Positions 1 through 8,907 of a DNA stretch of 64,000 nucleotides are shown here, in pieces. The DNA comes from Flavobacterium enshiense DK69 (lineage in GTDB: Bacteria > Bacteroidota > Bacteroidia > Flavobacteriales > Flavobacteriaceae), in assembly GCF_000498495.1 (NCBI RefSeq), contig NZ_AVCS01000009.1:459254-523253 (forward strand), in the 5' to 3' direction. Numbering within the stretch: position 1 is the stretch's first letter; the number at the start of each line of letters is the position of its first letter. The notes under the pieces are model-generated. The model was not told the DNA's origin. It ran no database searches and was given only the letters and a program-made list of their open reading frames with translations. The position numbers and the translations under genes were made by a program.

Positions 1-2736
1 GACATGGTTCTTGGTCTTTACTATATGACCAAAGAGCGTTTGTCTACACCTGATCACAAGATTTTAGGTGAAGGTTTAACTTTCTATTCTGCAGAAGAGT
101 GTAATATCGCTTTGAATGAAGGAAGAGTTGAGTTGAATGCTCGTGTTAAAATCAGAGCAAAAGATTTCAACGAGAATGGAGAATTGGTATATAAAATCAT
201 CCAGACTACTGCAGGTAGAGTATTGTTCAACGAAGTAGTACCTGAAGCAGCAGGATATATCAATGAGGTATTGACTAAAAAATCGTTGCGTGATATCATC
301 GGTCACATTTTAAGTGCTACTGATGTACCTACAACGGCTGCCTTCTTGGATAACATGAAGGATATGGGATACCGATTCGCTTTCAAAGGCGGTTTGTCAT
401 TCTCATTGGGAGATATCCGTATTCCGGAACAAAAACAACAATTAATTGCAGATGCCAGAGAACAAGTTGCCGGTATCTCAATGAACTATAACATGGGTCT
501 TATTACCAATAACGAGCGTTACAACCAGGTTATTGATATTTGGACTTCAGCAAATGCTCAGCTTACAGAGTTGGCAATGAAAAACATTAGAGAAGACCAG
601 CAAGGTTTCAACTCGGTGTATATGATGCTTGATTCTGGGGCGCGTGGATCGAAAGAGCAGATTCGTCAGTTAACCGGTATGCGTGGTTTGATGGCTAAGC
701 CGAAAAAATCAACTGCTGGTGGTGGTGAAATTATTGAAAACCCGATCTTATCAAACTTTAAAGAAGGTCTTTCCATCCTTGAGTACTTTATCTCTACTCA
801 CGGTGCTCGTAAAGGTCTTGCGGATACGGCTCTTAAAACGGCCGATGCGGGTTACTTGACTCGTCGTCTACATGACGTATCTCAGGATGTTATCGTTAAC
901 TCGGTAGACTGTGGTACTTTAAGAGGTGTTGAAGTTTCGGCTTTAAAGAAAAACGAAGAGATTGTAGAGTCTTTAGGAGAAAGAATCTTAGGACGTGTTG
1001 CTTTACAGGATGTAATTAATCCGTTAAATGGTGAGGTGCTGGTTCACGCAGGTGAAGAAATTACCGAAGCTATTATGAAAGCAATCGACGCTTCTCCAGT
1101 TGAAAAAGTAGATGTTCGTTCGCCGCTTACTTGTGAAGCTCCGAAAGGAATCTGTGCTAAATGTTACGGACGTAACTTGGCAACTGGTAAGATGACGCAG
1201 AGAGGTGAAGCGGTTGGTGTTATTGCAGCACAGTCAATTGGTGAGCCTGGTACACAGTTAACACTTCGTACGTTCCACGTAGGAGGGGTTGCTGGAGGTA
1301 TCTCTGAAGAGTCTAGCATCATCACTCGTTTTGCAGGTAGATTGGAAATTGAAGATCTTAAAACGGTTAAAGGAGAAGATAACGAAGGAAACGCAGTGGA
1401 TATCGTAATCTCCCGTTCAACTGAATTGAAATTGGTTGATGAGAAGACAGGAATCCTATTAAATACACATAACATTCCTTACGGATCGAGCATCTTTGTT
1501 AAAGATGGTCAGACAGTGGATAAAGGAGATGTGATCTGTAAATGGGACCCTTATAATGGTGTAATTATCTCTGAATTTACAGGAAAAGTTGCTTATGAAG
1601 ATATCGAACAAGGACAAACGTTCATGGTTGAAATCGACGAACAGACAGGATTCCAGGAAAAAGTAATTACAGAGGGTAGAAATAAAAAATTAATCCCTAC
1701 TTTATTAATCTACGGAAAAGATGGTGAACTTATTCGTTCATACAACTTACCAGTAGGAGCTCACTTGATGGTTAACGACGGAGAGAAGATTAAAGCAGGT
1801 AAAGTATTAGTGAAAATCCCTCGTCGTTCTTCGAAAGCAGGCGATATCACCGGAGGTCTACCAAGAATTACCGAGTTGTTAGAGGCTCGTAATCCTTCAA
1901 ACCCTGCGGTAGTTTCTGAAATCGACGGTGTCGTTTCTTTTGGAAAAATCAAAAGAGGTAACCGTGAGATTATCATCGAGTCTAAATTTGGTGAGGTTAA
2001 GAAATACTTGGTGAAATTATCAAGTCAGATCTTAGTTCAGGAGAATGACTTCGTAAGAGCGGGTGTGCCATTGTCTGATGGAGCAATTACTCCGGATGAT
2101 ATCTTAAGAATTAAAGGGCCAGCTGCTGTTCAACAGTATTTGGTGAACGAGATTCAGGAGGTATACCGTTTACAAGGGGTAAAAATTAATGACAAGCACT
2201 TTGAGGTTGTAATTCGTCAGATGATGCGTAAGGTTCAGATTCAGGATCCGGGAGATACTTTGTTCTTAGAAGATCAATTGGTTCATACTTCTGACTTTAT
2301 CATCGAAAATGACAAGTTATATGGAATGAAAGTTGTAGAGGATGCTGGAGATTCTGAAAACCTAAAAGCAGGTCAGATTGTTTCTCCAAGAGAGTTAAGA
2401 GACGAAAATTCATTGTTAAGACGTAATGACAGAAATCTTGTGGTGGCAAGAGACGTAGTTCCGGCAACGGCAACTCCGGTTCTTCAGGGTATTACAAGAG
2501 CTTCGCTACAAACAAAATCGTTCATCTCTGCGGCATCGTTCCAGGAAACAACCAAAGTATTAAATGAAGCTGCTGTAGCAGGTAAAGTTGACGGATTAGA
2601 AGGATTGAAAGAGAATGTTATTGTTGGTCACAGAATCCCTGCGGGTACTGGTATGAGAGATTACGACAACATCATCGTAGGTTCTAAAGAAGAGTTCAAC
2701 GAACTTATGGCGGTGAAAGAAGAATTTAATTATTAG
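1..2736 (+). CDS. rpoC: DNA-directed RNA polymerase subunit beta' (5' end outside window)
   Basis: This is the catalytic beta' subunit of RNA polymerase. The reading frame is open from base 1, so the start lies upstream; 911 residues are visible of a protein usually about 1,430 residues long in flavobacteria. A zinc-binding Cys cluster (an SVDCG cysteine, then C-x6-C-x2-C in [11 protein letters not shown]) lies near visible residues 303-388. It is followed by the bridge-helix/trigger-loop hallmark [18 protein letters not shown] near residues 409-426. The missing N-terminal part would hold the NADFDGD active-site aspartates. rpoB would be expected just upstream. A strong intrinsic terminator follows the stop codon. 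Identification is secure. Confidence 0.98.
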   Translation, partial: DMVLGLYYMTKERLSTPDHKILGEGLTFYSAEECNIALNEGRVELNARVKIRAKDFNENGELVYKIIQTTAGRVLFNEVVPEAAGYINEVLTKKSLRDIIGHILSATDVPTTAAFLDNMKDMGYRFAFKGGLSFSLGDIRIPEQKQQLIADAREQVAGISMNYNMGLITNNERYNQVIDIWTSANAQLTELAMKNIREDQQGFNSVYMMLDSGARGSKEQIRQLTGMRGLMAKPKKSTAGGGEIIENPILSNFKEGLSILEYFISTHGARKGLADTALKTADAGYLTRRLHDVSQDVIVNSVDCGTLRGVEVSALKKNEEIVESLGERILGRVALQDVINPLNGEVLVHAGEEITEAIMKAIDASPVEKVDVRSPLTCEAPKGICAKCYGRNLATGKMTQRGEAVGVIAAQSIGEPGTQLTLRTFHVGGVAGGISEESSIITRFAGRLEIEDLKTVKGEDNEGNAVDIVISRSTELKLVDEKTGILLNTHNIPYGSSIFVKDGQTVDKGDVICKWDPYNGVIISEFTGKVAYEDIEQGQTFMVEIDEQTGFQEKVITEGRNKKLIPTLLIYGKDGELIRSYNLPVGAHLMVNDGEKIKAGKVLVKIPRRSSKAGDITGGLPRITELLEARNPSNPAVVSEIDGVVSFGKIKRGNREIIIESKFGEVKKYLVKLSSQILVQENDFVRAGVPLSDGAITPDDILRIKGPAAVQQYLVNEIQEVYRLQGVKINDKHFEVVIRQMMRKVQIQDPGDTLFLEDQLVHTSDFIIENDKLYGMKVVEDAGDSENLKAGQIVSPRELRDENSLLRRNDRNLVVARDVVPATATPVLQGITRASLQTKSFISAASFQETTKVLNEAAVAGKVDGLEGLKENVIVGHRIPAGTGMRDYDNIIVGSKEEFNELMAVKEEFNY

Positions 2737-2761
2737 AAATTAAATTAATCACTATATTTAT

Positions 2762-2798
2762 AAATCCTAACAGTGTCTTACTGTTAGGATTTTATATT
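2762..2798 (+). terminator. Rho-independent terminator after rpoC
   Basis: A 13-bp perfect stem (2762-2774 with 2780-2792) closes a 5-base loop and runs into a T-rich stretch. It lies 26 bases past the rpoC stop codon and separates rpoC from the DUF3467 gene. Confidence 0.9.
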
Positions 2799-2825
2799 TT
2801 AGCATAATTATTAAAAAGTAAGACG

Positions 2826-3137
2826 ATGAGTGATAAAAACAATCAACAAGGACAAATTAATATTGAATTGGACGAACAAACAGCAGAAGGAATTTATTCT
2901 AATCTGGCAATCATAAATCATTCGAATACCGAATTTGTTATTGATTTCGTGAGTATCATGCCGGGTGTTCCTAAGGCAAAGGTGAAATCAAGGATTGTAT
3001 TGACACCACAGCATGCAAAACGTTTGCTAATGGCTTTAGGTGAAAATATTCACCGTTTTGAAAACGCCCATGGTGAAATAAAGGAAGCGGAACCAACGCC
3101 AATCCCATTTAATTTTGGTCCTACAGGACAAGCATAA
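2826..3137 (+). CDS. DUF3467 domain-containing protein
   Basis: A 103-residue acidic protein without a signal peptide or membrane segment. The pattern NIELDEQTAEGIYSNLA, then a short strand region (FVIDFVSIMPG) and a closing helix (LTPQHAKRLLMALGENI), matches DUF3467, a small cytoplasmic family widespread in Bacteroidetes. Its function is not established. The gene sits directly behind rpoC but is separated from it by a terminator and has its own terminator, so it is probably a single-gene transcript. The family call rests on motif recognition. Confidence 0.85.
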   Translation: MSDKNNQQGQINIELDEQTAEGIYSNLAIINHSNTEFVIDFVSIMPGVPKAKVKSRIVLTPQHAKRLLMALGENIHRFENAHGEIKEAEPTPIPFNFGPTGQA

Positions 3138-3152
3138 TTAAAAAATAGATAG

Positions 3153-3178
3153 GCCTTTCATTACTGAAAGGCTTTTTT
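3153..3178 (+). terminator. Rho-independent terminator after DUF3467 gene
   Basis: An 8-bp stem GCCTTTCA/TGAAAGGC (3153-3160 with 3165-3172) with a TTAC loop, followed by six T. Confidence 0.88.
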
Positions 3179-3374
3179 ATTATAGGGTAATTTTATATTC
3201 TCCTTATTTGGGATTTTTGCCATAGAAATAAATTCCTTACATTTACTTGTTAAATTGTTGTGTCTGAATTGTCTTGTGTTTTAATGTTATTCAGATGGTT
3301 TAATAATGTAAATTGATGCCCCAATGATACAAATAAATACCCCTTTTATCCATCTCTTTGATAAACCAAAACAG

Positions 3375-6300
3375 ATGAAAAGTAATTTTTTGTTTTTGTT
3401 ACTCTCTTTTTTTGGTTTTTCATTTTCAGGTTTTTCGCAATCCATTCAGGTAAACAGTATAACTCCTAATCCCGTATGTGGCGGTGAAATAGTTACCGTT
3501 ACATTTTCAACTACAAACGGAAATGGCCCTAACAGAAGGTATTCAACAGGTACAAACTTTGTGGTTTATTTAAGTAGCAATACAGGTGGAGCCCCTTATT
3601 CATCATTAGGGCCTTTAACGCTGCTTCCGTATACATTTACTGGCGGTAACGATGCTGTTAACACTAACGTTCAGGGGAGAATCACGTTGCCTGCCAATGC
3701 TGCGGGAACTTATAAAATTGCAATTGGGTCGACAAGTCCTGATTTTTCAGCTGTTAATGGAAACGGAGCTTCGCCTGGTTTCACTGTTAACGCAGCTCCT
3801 AATGGAGGGACGGTTTCAGGAGGTGCGACAGTATGTCCTGGTACCAATAATACTGTTTTGACATTGAGCGGTCATAGTGGAAGTGTTGTAAAATGGCAGT
3901 CAAGCCCGTTTAGTGACTTTTCTTCTTCCATAACTGATATTGCGAATACAACAACCAGTCTGACAGTTTCTAATATTTCAGCTTCAACTTATTTTAGGGC
4001 AGTGCTCACGAACGGTACCTGTTCATCAAGCAGTTCTGTTGCTGTCATAATTGTAGATCCAAATTCCGGTACAGTTTCTTCCAATCAGAGCATTTGTTCC
4101 GGAACTCAGCCAGCAAATATTGTGCTTACCGGCAGTGCAGGAATAATTCAATGGCAACGTTCTACCGATAATGTTGTTTTTTCTAATATTAACGGAGCTA
4201 CCGCTACAATGCTTGCTTCTGCACAGATGGGGGGCTTAGCAGTGACTACATACTATAGGGCTGTATTAACCGGAGGATGTGGCACTGTTAACAGTCCGGT
4301 TGTTACGGTTACAGTTTCTCCTGCTACAGTTGGAGGTACGGTTTTGTCCGATGCCACGGTGTGTTCAGGGAATAATTCCACAGTGCTTACCTTAACAGGG
4401 TATACCGGAAATGTTGTTAAATGGCAGTCCTCAGCCATGCAAAATTTCAATAATCCGGTCGATATCGCTAATACGACAAATACTTTAACGGTTACGAATA
4501 TAACATCAACGACATACTATAGGGCGGTTGTTCAAAGCGGGACTTGTACGGCGGCCAATAGTTCACATGTTAAAATTACAGTCCAAAACAGTCCAAATGG
4601 CGGGACGCTCTCCGGAAGCGCAACTGTATGTCACGGAACCAACAGCACGACTTTAACCGTAGCCGGTTATACTAATAATTCCATTCAGAAATGGCAGTCG
4701 TCTCCAGTGAATGATTTCTCTTCAGGTGTGGTGGATATTGCTAATACGTCGGCAACTTTAACTGTGACTAATTTAACTGCAACAACCTATTATCGTGTGG
4801 TAGTTGCAAATGCGAATTGTACGGCTTACAGTACCATAGCAACAATCACGGTAAACCCGTTGCTTATTGCAACGATTGTCTCTAGTAATAGTCCAATCTG
4901 TTCGGGAAGCAATGCTGTTTTTAATGTTAGTGGTACCTCTGGTGCAACCCTTACTTATACCATAAACGGAGGAGGTAATCAGACAATTGTTTTAACGGGA
5001 GGGACAGCAACTTTTACTGTAACAGGTGCTATTGTAGATCAGACGTTGTCTTTGGTTTCTGTAAGTTTCGGAACTTGTTCCAAAAGCATTGTTGGTAGTT
5101 CGACGGTGGTTGTCAATAATTCAAATGTGTGGACCGGCGCCGTGGACAATCAGTGGAATACCGCAGGAAATTGGAGCTGCGGAGCTGTTCCAACCCTTAG
5201 TTCAGATGTGATAATTAATTCAGGAAGCGTGTTTGTTTCAGGTAACGATGCTTTTGCAAATAAGCTGTCGCTAAATGGAACGTCTGCTTTAACGGTTAAC
5301 TCCGGAAATAATATTACAGTTACAGATGCAGTGATTGTGGCAAGCGGTGCCAATATGACCCTGCAAAACAATGTTAATTTGATTCAGGTAAACAATGTTT
5401 CCAACTCAGGTTCTATTGTGGTGAACCGAAAAAGTTCTGCACTAATGCGTCTGGATTACACCTTATGGTCGTCACCGGTAGCTTCACAAAATCTATTGGC
5501 TTTTTCTCCATCGACATTGCCATCGAGATTTTATGTGTATAATTCGGCTACCAATGCGTACAGTGCAATAACGCCGAGTTCGAATGCATTTCAATTGGCT
5601 AAGGGATACCTGATTCGTATGCCGGACAACCATCCGACAACACCTACCAAATGGGATGGTGTATTTGCTGGAGTGCCTAATAACGGGAATGTTGATTTTA
5701 CTGCTTATAATGGCGGATCTGGTTTGAGATTTAACGGTGTCGGAAACCCATACCCTTCCTGTGTAGATATGGCAAGTTTTGTACATGGGAATGCCGGAAA
5801 TATTACCGGAACACTTTATTTTTGGCGCAAGACCAATAGCACTGCTACTGAGCCGGGTTATTGTACATGGACTACCGCCGGTTTTGTTGGCAATGGAGAA
5901 GCACAGGTAGTTGATCCTCAAGGTGTCTTAAGGAATGGGCAGGGTTTCTTGGTTGAAATGATTAATGGGGCAACCAATGTTTCTTTTACGAATGCGATGC
6001 GAGTGGCTAATAACGCAGACCAATTTTTCAAGAATGGCAATTTATCGGAGCAAAGATCATTAAGCGGGGATCGTATTTGGCTGAACGTGTCGAGTGTTTC
6101 AGGAGCAAATAATCAAATGCTTTTGGGGTATTTCCCTAGTGCAACATTAGGGGTGGATTATGGGGTAGATGGTAAAGCTTTAGAAGATTCACCTGTTTCA
6201 TTAACCATGGAGATTGCTGGCGGTAATTATCTTATTCAGGGAAGGCCTTCTTTTGATTCGTCGGATATCGTTCCGTTGCGATTTAAGACTTCTTTTGCAG

Positions 6301-6734
6301 GGATGCATTCTATTTCTATTGATCATCTGGACGGATTGTTCTTAGGAGGTCAGAATGTTTATTTAAAGGATAATTTGCTGAATATCTCACATAATTTAAA
6401 AGTGTCAGCTTATTCATTCGCTTCCGATTCAGGGATTTTTGCCAGTCGTTTTGAAATTAGTTATCCTGCTTTGTTGAGTACAGATCATATCAGTTTTAAT
6501 GAAAATACAGTTGTTGTATTTAAGGATAAAAATGGGGTTTTGAACGTAAATGCAAATGGTGTTGCTTTGGATAAGGTAGAAGTGTTTGATGTAAGCGGAA
6601 GAATGTTGGTACAGAAAGAGGCAAAAAGCAATACTACTGTTTTAGTTTCAGAAATTAGAGAAAAAAATACCGTTTTGTTTGTTAAAGTTGTAACTGAGGA
6701 TGGGAGAATGGTAAATAAGAAAATTGTTTTTTAA
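3375..6734 (+). CDS. Secreted Ig-like repeat protein with T9SS type C sorting domain
   Basis: A 1,119-residue cell-surface or secreted protein. I chose the ATG at 3375 because it begins a textbook signal peptide (MKSNFLFLLLSFFGFSFSG..FSQ); an in-frame ATG at 3324 would put 17 polar residues in front of it. After the signal come about five Ig-like or adhesin-type repeats, four of them with the frame GGTxSGxATVCxG...VVKWQSS...YYRAVV...C. Next is a VWTGAVDNQWNTAGNWSCG segment, then a module with TLWSSPV, VPNNGNVDF, GNPYPSCVDM and GTLYFW that also occurs in the two giant proteins at the right end of the window. The C-terminal 230 residues (from DRIWLNVSS) resemble the flavobacterial T9SS type C sorting region and end in KKIVF. 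The likely role is adhesion or surface decoration; the ligand is unknown. Confidence 0.88.
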   Translation: MKSNFLFLLLSFFGFSFSGFSQSIQVNSITPNPVCGGEIVTVTFSTTNGNGPNRRYSTGTNFVVYLSSNTGGAPYSSLGPLTLLPYTFTGGNDAVNTNVQGRITLPANAAGTYKIAIGSTSPDFSAVNGNGASPGFTVNAAPNGGTVSGGATVCPGTNNTVLTLSGHSGSVVKWQSSPFSDFSSSITDIANTTTSLTVSNISASTYFRAVLTNGTCSSSSSVAVIIVDPNSGTVSSNQSICSGTQPANIVLTGSAGIIQWQRSTDNVVFSNINGATATMLASAQMGGLAVTTYYRAVLTGGCGTVNSPVVTVTVSPATVGGTVLSDATVCSGNNSTVLTLTGYTGNVVKWQSSAMQNFNNPVDIANTTNTLTVTNITSTTYYRAVVQSGTCTAANSSHVKITVQNSPNGGTLSGSATVCHGTNSTTLTVAGYTNNSIQKWQSSPVNDFSSGVVDIANTSATLTVTNLTATTYYRVVVANANCTAYSTIATITVNPLLIATIVSSNSPICSGSNAVFNVSGTSGATLTYTINGGGNQTIVLTGGTATFTVTGAIVDQTLSLVSVSFGTCSKSIVGSSTVVVNNSNVWTGAVDNQWNTAGNWSCGAVPTLSSDVIINSGSVFVSGNDAFANKLSLNGTSALTVNSGNNITVTDAVIVASGANMTLQNNVNLIQVNNVSNSGSIVVNRKSSALMRLDYTLWSSPVASQNLLAFSPSTLPSRFYVYNSATNAYSAITPSSNAFQLAKGYLIRMPDNHPTTPTKWDGVFAGVPNNGNVDFTAYNGGSGLRFNGVGNPYPSCVDMASFVHGNAGNITGTLYFWRKTNSTATEPGYCTWTTAGFVGNGEAQVVDPQGVLRNGQGFLVEMINGATNVSFTNAMRVANNADQFFKNGNLSEQRSLSGDRIWLNVSSVSGANNQMLLGYFPSATLGVDYGVDGKALEDSPVSLTMEIAGGNYLIQGRPSFDSSDIVPLRFKTSFAGMHSISIDHLDGLFLGGQNVYLKDNLLNISHNLKVSAYSFASDSGIFASRFEISYPALLSTDHISFNENTVVVFKDKNGVLNVNANGVALDKVEVFDVSGRMLVQKEAKSNTTVLVSEIREKNTVLFVKVVTEDGRMVNKKIVF

Positions 6735-6757
6735 ATCAGTCTCAGATAAATACAAAT

Positions 6758-6786
6758 AAAAAATCCGCCTTTTGGCGGATTTTTCT
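6758..6786. terminator. Bidirectional terminator between convergent genes
   Basis: The stem AAAATCCGCC/GGCGGATTTT with a TTTT loop is flanked by an A-run on the left and a T-run on the right. It can therefore end transcription of the T9SS gene (+) and of the small membrane gene (-). Confidence 0.9.
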
Positions 6787-6789
6787 ATG

Positions 6790-7005
6790 TTATGCAGTTT
6801 TGTTTTTTCTTTTTCGGAAGAAATTAAAAGCTAATATGATTCCAAAAAGTACCAGCCAAAACAATTTACTGTTTATTGGAGCAACTGGTGGATCTTCATC
6901 TTCCAGCCCGCCACCGCCATCATCTGTGCCGGGTTGTGCGAACATTGCAAAATCAGACATAAATAAAATGCTGAAAATGTATATTTTAATTAAATTCGAC
7001 TTCAT
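6790..7005 (-). CDS. Small PID-CTERM-like sorting protein
   Basis: A 71-residue protein with an N-terminal signal peptide ending near MFAQ and a very short acidic/glycine linker (GTDDGGGGLEDEDPP). The C-terminus is tripartite: PVAPINSK, a hydrophobic helix (LFWLVLFGIILAFNFF), then the basic tail RKRKNKTA. A Pro-Ile-Asp/Asn motif, helix and basic tail is the layout of PID-CTERM type protein-sorting signals seen in flavobacterial small proteins. In the known examples the mature chain is hardly longer than the signal, as here. Function is unknown. It is convergent with the T9SS gene and shares its terminator. Confidence 0.75.
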   Translation of the reverse strand: MKSNLIKIYIFSILFMSDFAMFAQPGTDDGGGGLEDEDPPVAPINSKLFWLVLFGIILAFNFFRKRKNKTA

Positions 7006-7067
7006 GTTATTTTAATTTGAGGCGTAAATTTGTGTTTAACTTCCAAAGTTGATTTTCGAAATGTTGC

Positions 7068-8657
7068 TTATTCGAACTCCGAAGTGAAATGTAATTTTAC
7101 ACTTGGATATTTACTTTGTGTCATCTGAATTGAAAAATCGGAATCGGCAAGGAAAACCAGCTGACCGTACTTGTCTTTTGCCAAAAACTTTTGTTTGATG
7201 CGTTTGAATTCAGCGAACTCTTCATTTTTAGGGTCTTCCGGTTTTACCCAACAAGCTTTAAAGGCCGGGAAGTTCTCATAGGAACATTTAGCCTCGTATT
7301 CGTGCTCTAAACGATACTGAATAACCTCATACTGTAAGGCGCCAACGGTACCAATAACTTTTCTGTTGTTCATTTCCAGAGTGAAAAGCTGCGCCACACC
7401 TTCGTCCATCAACTGGTCTACTCCCTTTTCAAGTTGTTTCGCTTTTAATGGATCAGCATTGTTAATATATCGGAAATGCTCCGGTGAGAAACTCGGGATT
7501 CCCTTAAACAGCATTAATTCGCCTTCTGTAAGTGTGTCGCCGATTTTAAAGTTTCCTGTATCGTGTAGTCCGACAATGTCTCCCGGGTATGAAATGTCAA
7601 CAATTTCTTTTTTCTCGGCAAAGAATGCATTCGGACTCGAGAATTTCAGGTTTTTACCTAATCGAACGTGTAAATACGGTTTGTTTCTCTCGAATGTTCC
7701 CGAAACGATTTTCACGAAGGCCAAACGGTCACGGTGCTTCGGATCCATGTTGGCGTGGATTTTAAATACGAACCCGGAGAATTTGTTTTCGTCTGGTTTT
7801 ACTTCTCGGGTATCTGAATCTTTTGGTCTTGGCGTTGGAGCGATTTCGATAAAGCAATCCAATAATTCGCGTACCCCAAAATTATTTAATGCTGAACCAA
7901 AGAAAACAGGTTGTAAATGTCCTGCTAAATAAGCTTCTCGGTCAAAAGTCGGATATACTTCGCTAATTAGTTCTAATTCTTCACGAAGTTTGTTTGCAGG
8001 TCTTTCTCCGATGATTTTTTCCAGCTCCGGATTTTCAATATCGGAAAATTCGATAGTTTCTTCTATGTTTTTACGACTGTCTCCTTCAAAAAGATTGATG
8101 TTTTTTTCCCAGATATTATAGATTCCTTTGAAATCATATCCCATTCCAATAGGGAAACTCAAAGGAGTTACATGAAGTTTTAGTTTTTTCTCTACTTCAT
8201 CCATCAAATCAAAGGCGTCTTTTCCTTCACGGTCTAATTTGTTGATGAAAACAATCATCGGGATGTTTCGCATTCGGCAAACTTCAACCAGTTTTTCGGT
8301 TTGTTCCTCAACACCTTTTGCTACGTCTACCACAACAATAACGCTGTCAACCGCAGTTAATGTCCTGAAGGTGTCTTCTGCGAAATCCTTGTGCCCCGGA
8401 GTGTCGAGAATGTTGATTTTTTTGTCTTTGTAATTGAAAGCCAATACCGAAGTGGCTACGGAAATTCCTCTTTGGCGCTCAATTTCCATAAAGTCGGAAG
8501 TGGCTCCTTTTTTGATTTTGTTGCTCTTTACGGCACCTGCTTCCTGAATAGCGCCACCAAATAATAACAGTTTTTCTGTTAAGGTTGTTTTACCGGCATC
8601 GGGGTGAGAAATAATCCCGAAGGTTCTTCTACGTTGTATCTCTTTTTGAAAACTCAT
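7068..8657 (-). CDS. prfC: Peptide chain release factor 3
   Basis: A 529-residue translational GTPase that removes RF1/RF2 from the ribosome after peptide release. The GTPase motifs are all present: P-loop HPDAGKTTLTEK near residue 18, effector region GATSDFMEIERQRGIS near residue 50-65, DTPGHKDF, and NKLDREGKD. The serine-rich RF3-type switch and the short C-terminal domain without EF-G domains IV/V distinguish it from EF-G. The length is standard. A CAAAnnTA box (TAnnTTTG on the minus strand) lies about 20 bases upstream of the start. Transcription is divergent from the PPIase genes. Confidence 0.97.
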   Translation of the reverse strand: MSFQKEIQRRRTFGIISHPDAGKTTLTEKLLLFGGAIQEAGAVKSNKIKKGATSDFMEIERQRGISVATSVLAFNYKDKKINILDTPGHKDFAEDTFRTLTAVDSVIVVVDVAKGVEEQTEKLVEVCRMRNIPMIVFINKLDREGKDAFDLMDEVEKKLKLHVTPLSFPIGMGYDFKGIYNIWEKNINLFEGDSRKNIEETIEFSDIENPELEKIIGERPANKLREELELISEVYPTFDREAYLAGHLQPVFFGSALNNFGVRELLDCFIEIAPTPRPKDSDTREVKPDENKFSGFVFKIHANMDPKHRDRLAFVKIVSGTFERNKPYLHVRLGKNLKFSSPNAFFAEKKEIVDISYPGDIVGLHDTGNFKIGDTLTEGELMLFKGIPSFSPEHFRYINNADPLKAKQLEKGVDQLMDEGVAQLFTLEMNNRKVIGTVGALQYEVIQYRLEHEYEAKCSYENFPAFKACWVKPEDPKNEEFAEFKRIKQKFLAKDKYGQLVFLADSDFSIQMTQSKYPSVKLHFTSEFE

Positions 8658-8676
8658 CAGACAAAATTTGTGGGTG

Positions 8677-8684
8677 CAAAAGTA
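8677..8684 (-). promoter_or_regulatory. Bacteroidetes -7 box for prfC
   Basis: Minus-strand TACTTTTG fits the Bacteroidetes sigma-factor consensus TAnnTTTG. It lies 20 bases upstream of the prfC ATG. No clear TTG -33 box is seen at the expected distance. Confidence 0.55.
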
Positions 8685-8784
8685 ATTATAATTTACGAGA
8701 ACTCATTTCATTATCCGAAAAATAGCCTTACGGTAATGATATTCAATTTTGCGCATAATTTTTTGTTAATAGTATTTAGTATGG

Positions 8785-8814
8785 TTGTATAATAGCTTTG
8801 AATTGTTATTTTTG
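8785..8814 (+). promoter_or_regulatory. Promoter of the PPIase genes (TTG-N19-TAnnTTTG)
   Basis: TTG at 8785-8787 and TATTTTTG at 8807-8814, spaced by 19 bases, match the flavobacterial -33/-7 consensus. Because the -7 box lies downstream of the TTG at 8785, that TTG cannot be the start codon of the following gene. This supports translation from the ATG at 8908. Confidence 0.65.
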
Positions 8815-8907
8815 TTGGTTGCAAATCGAATGTTCTGTAAGAAGTACAGGCTTTTGTTTGCGGTTCAAATTTTAAAAATTTCAAAACTAAATAGTTATAA
8901 AAAAGAA

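Noticed and set aside
8785..8907. TTG start at 8785 for the first PPIase
   Set aside because: That TTG is the -33 box of a good promoter, and the signal peptide begins at 8908.
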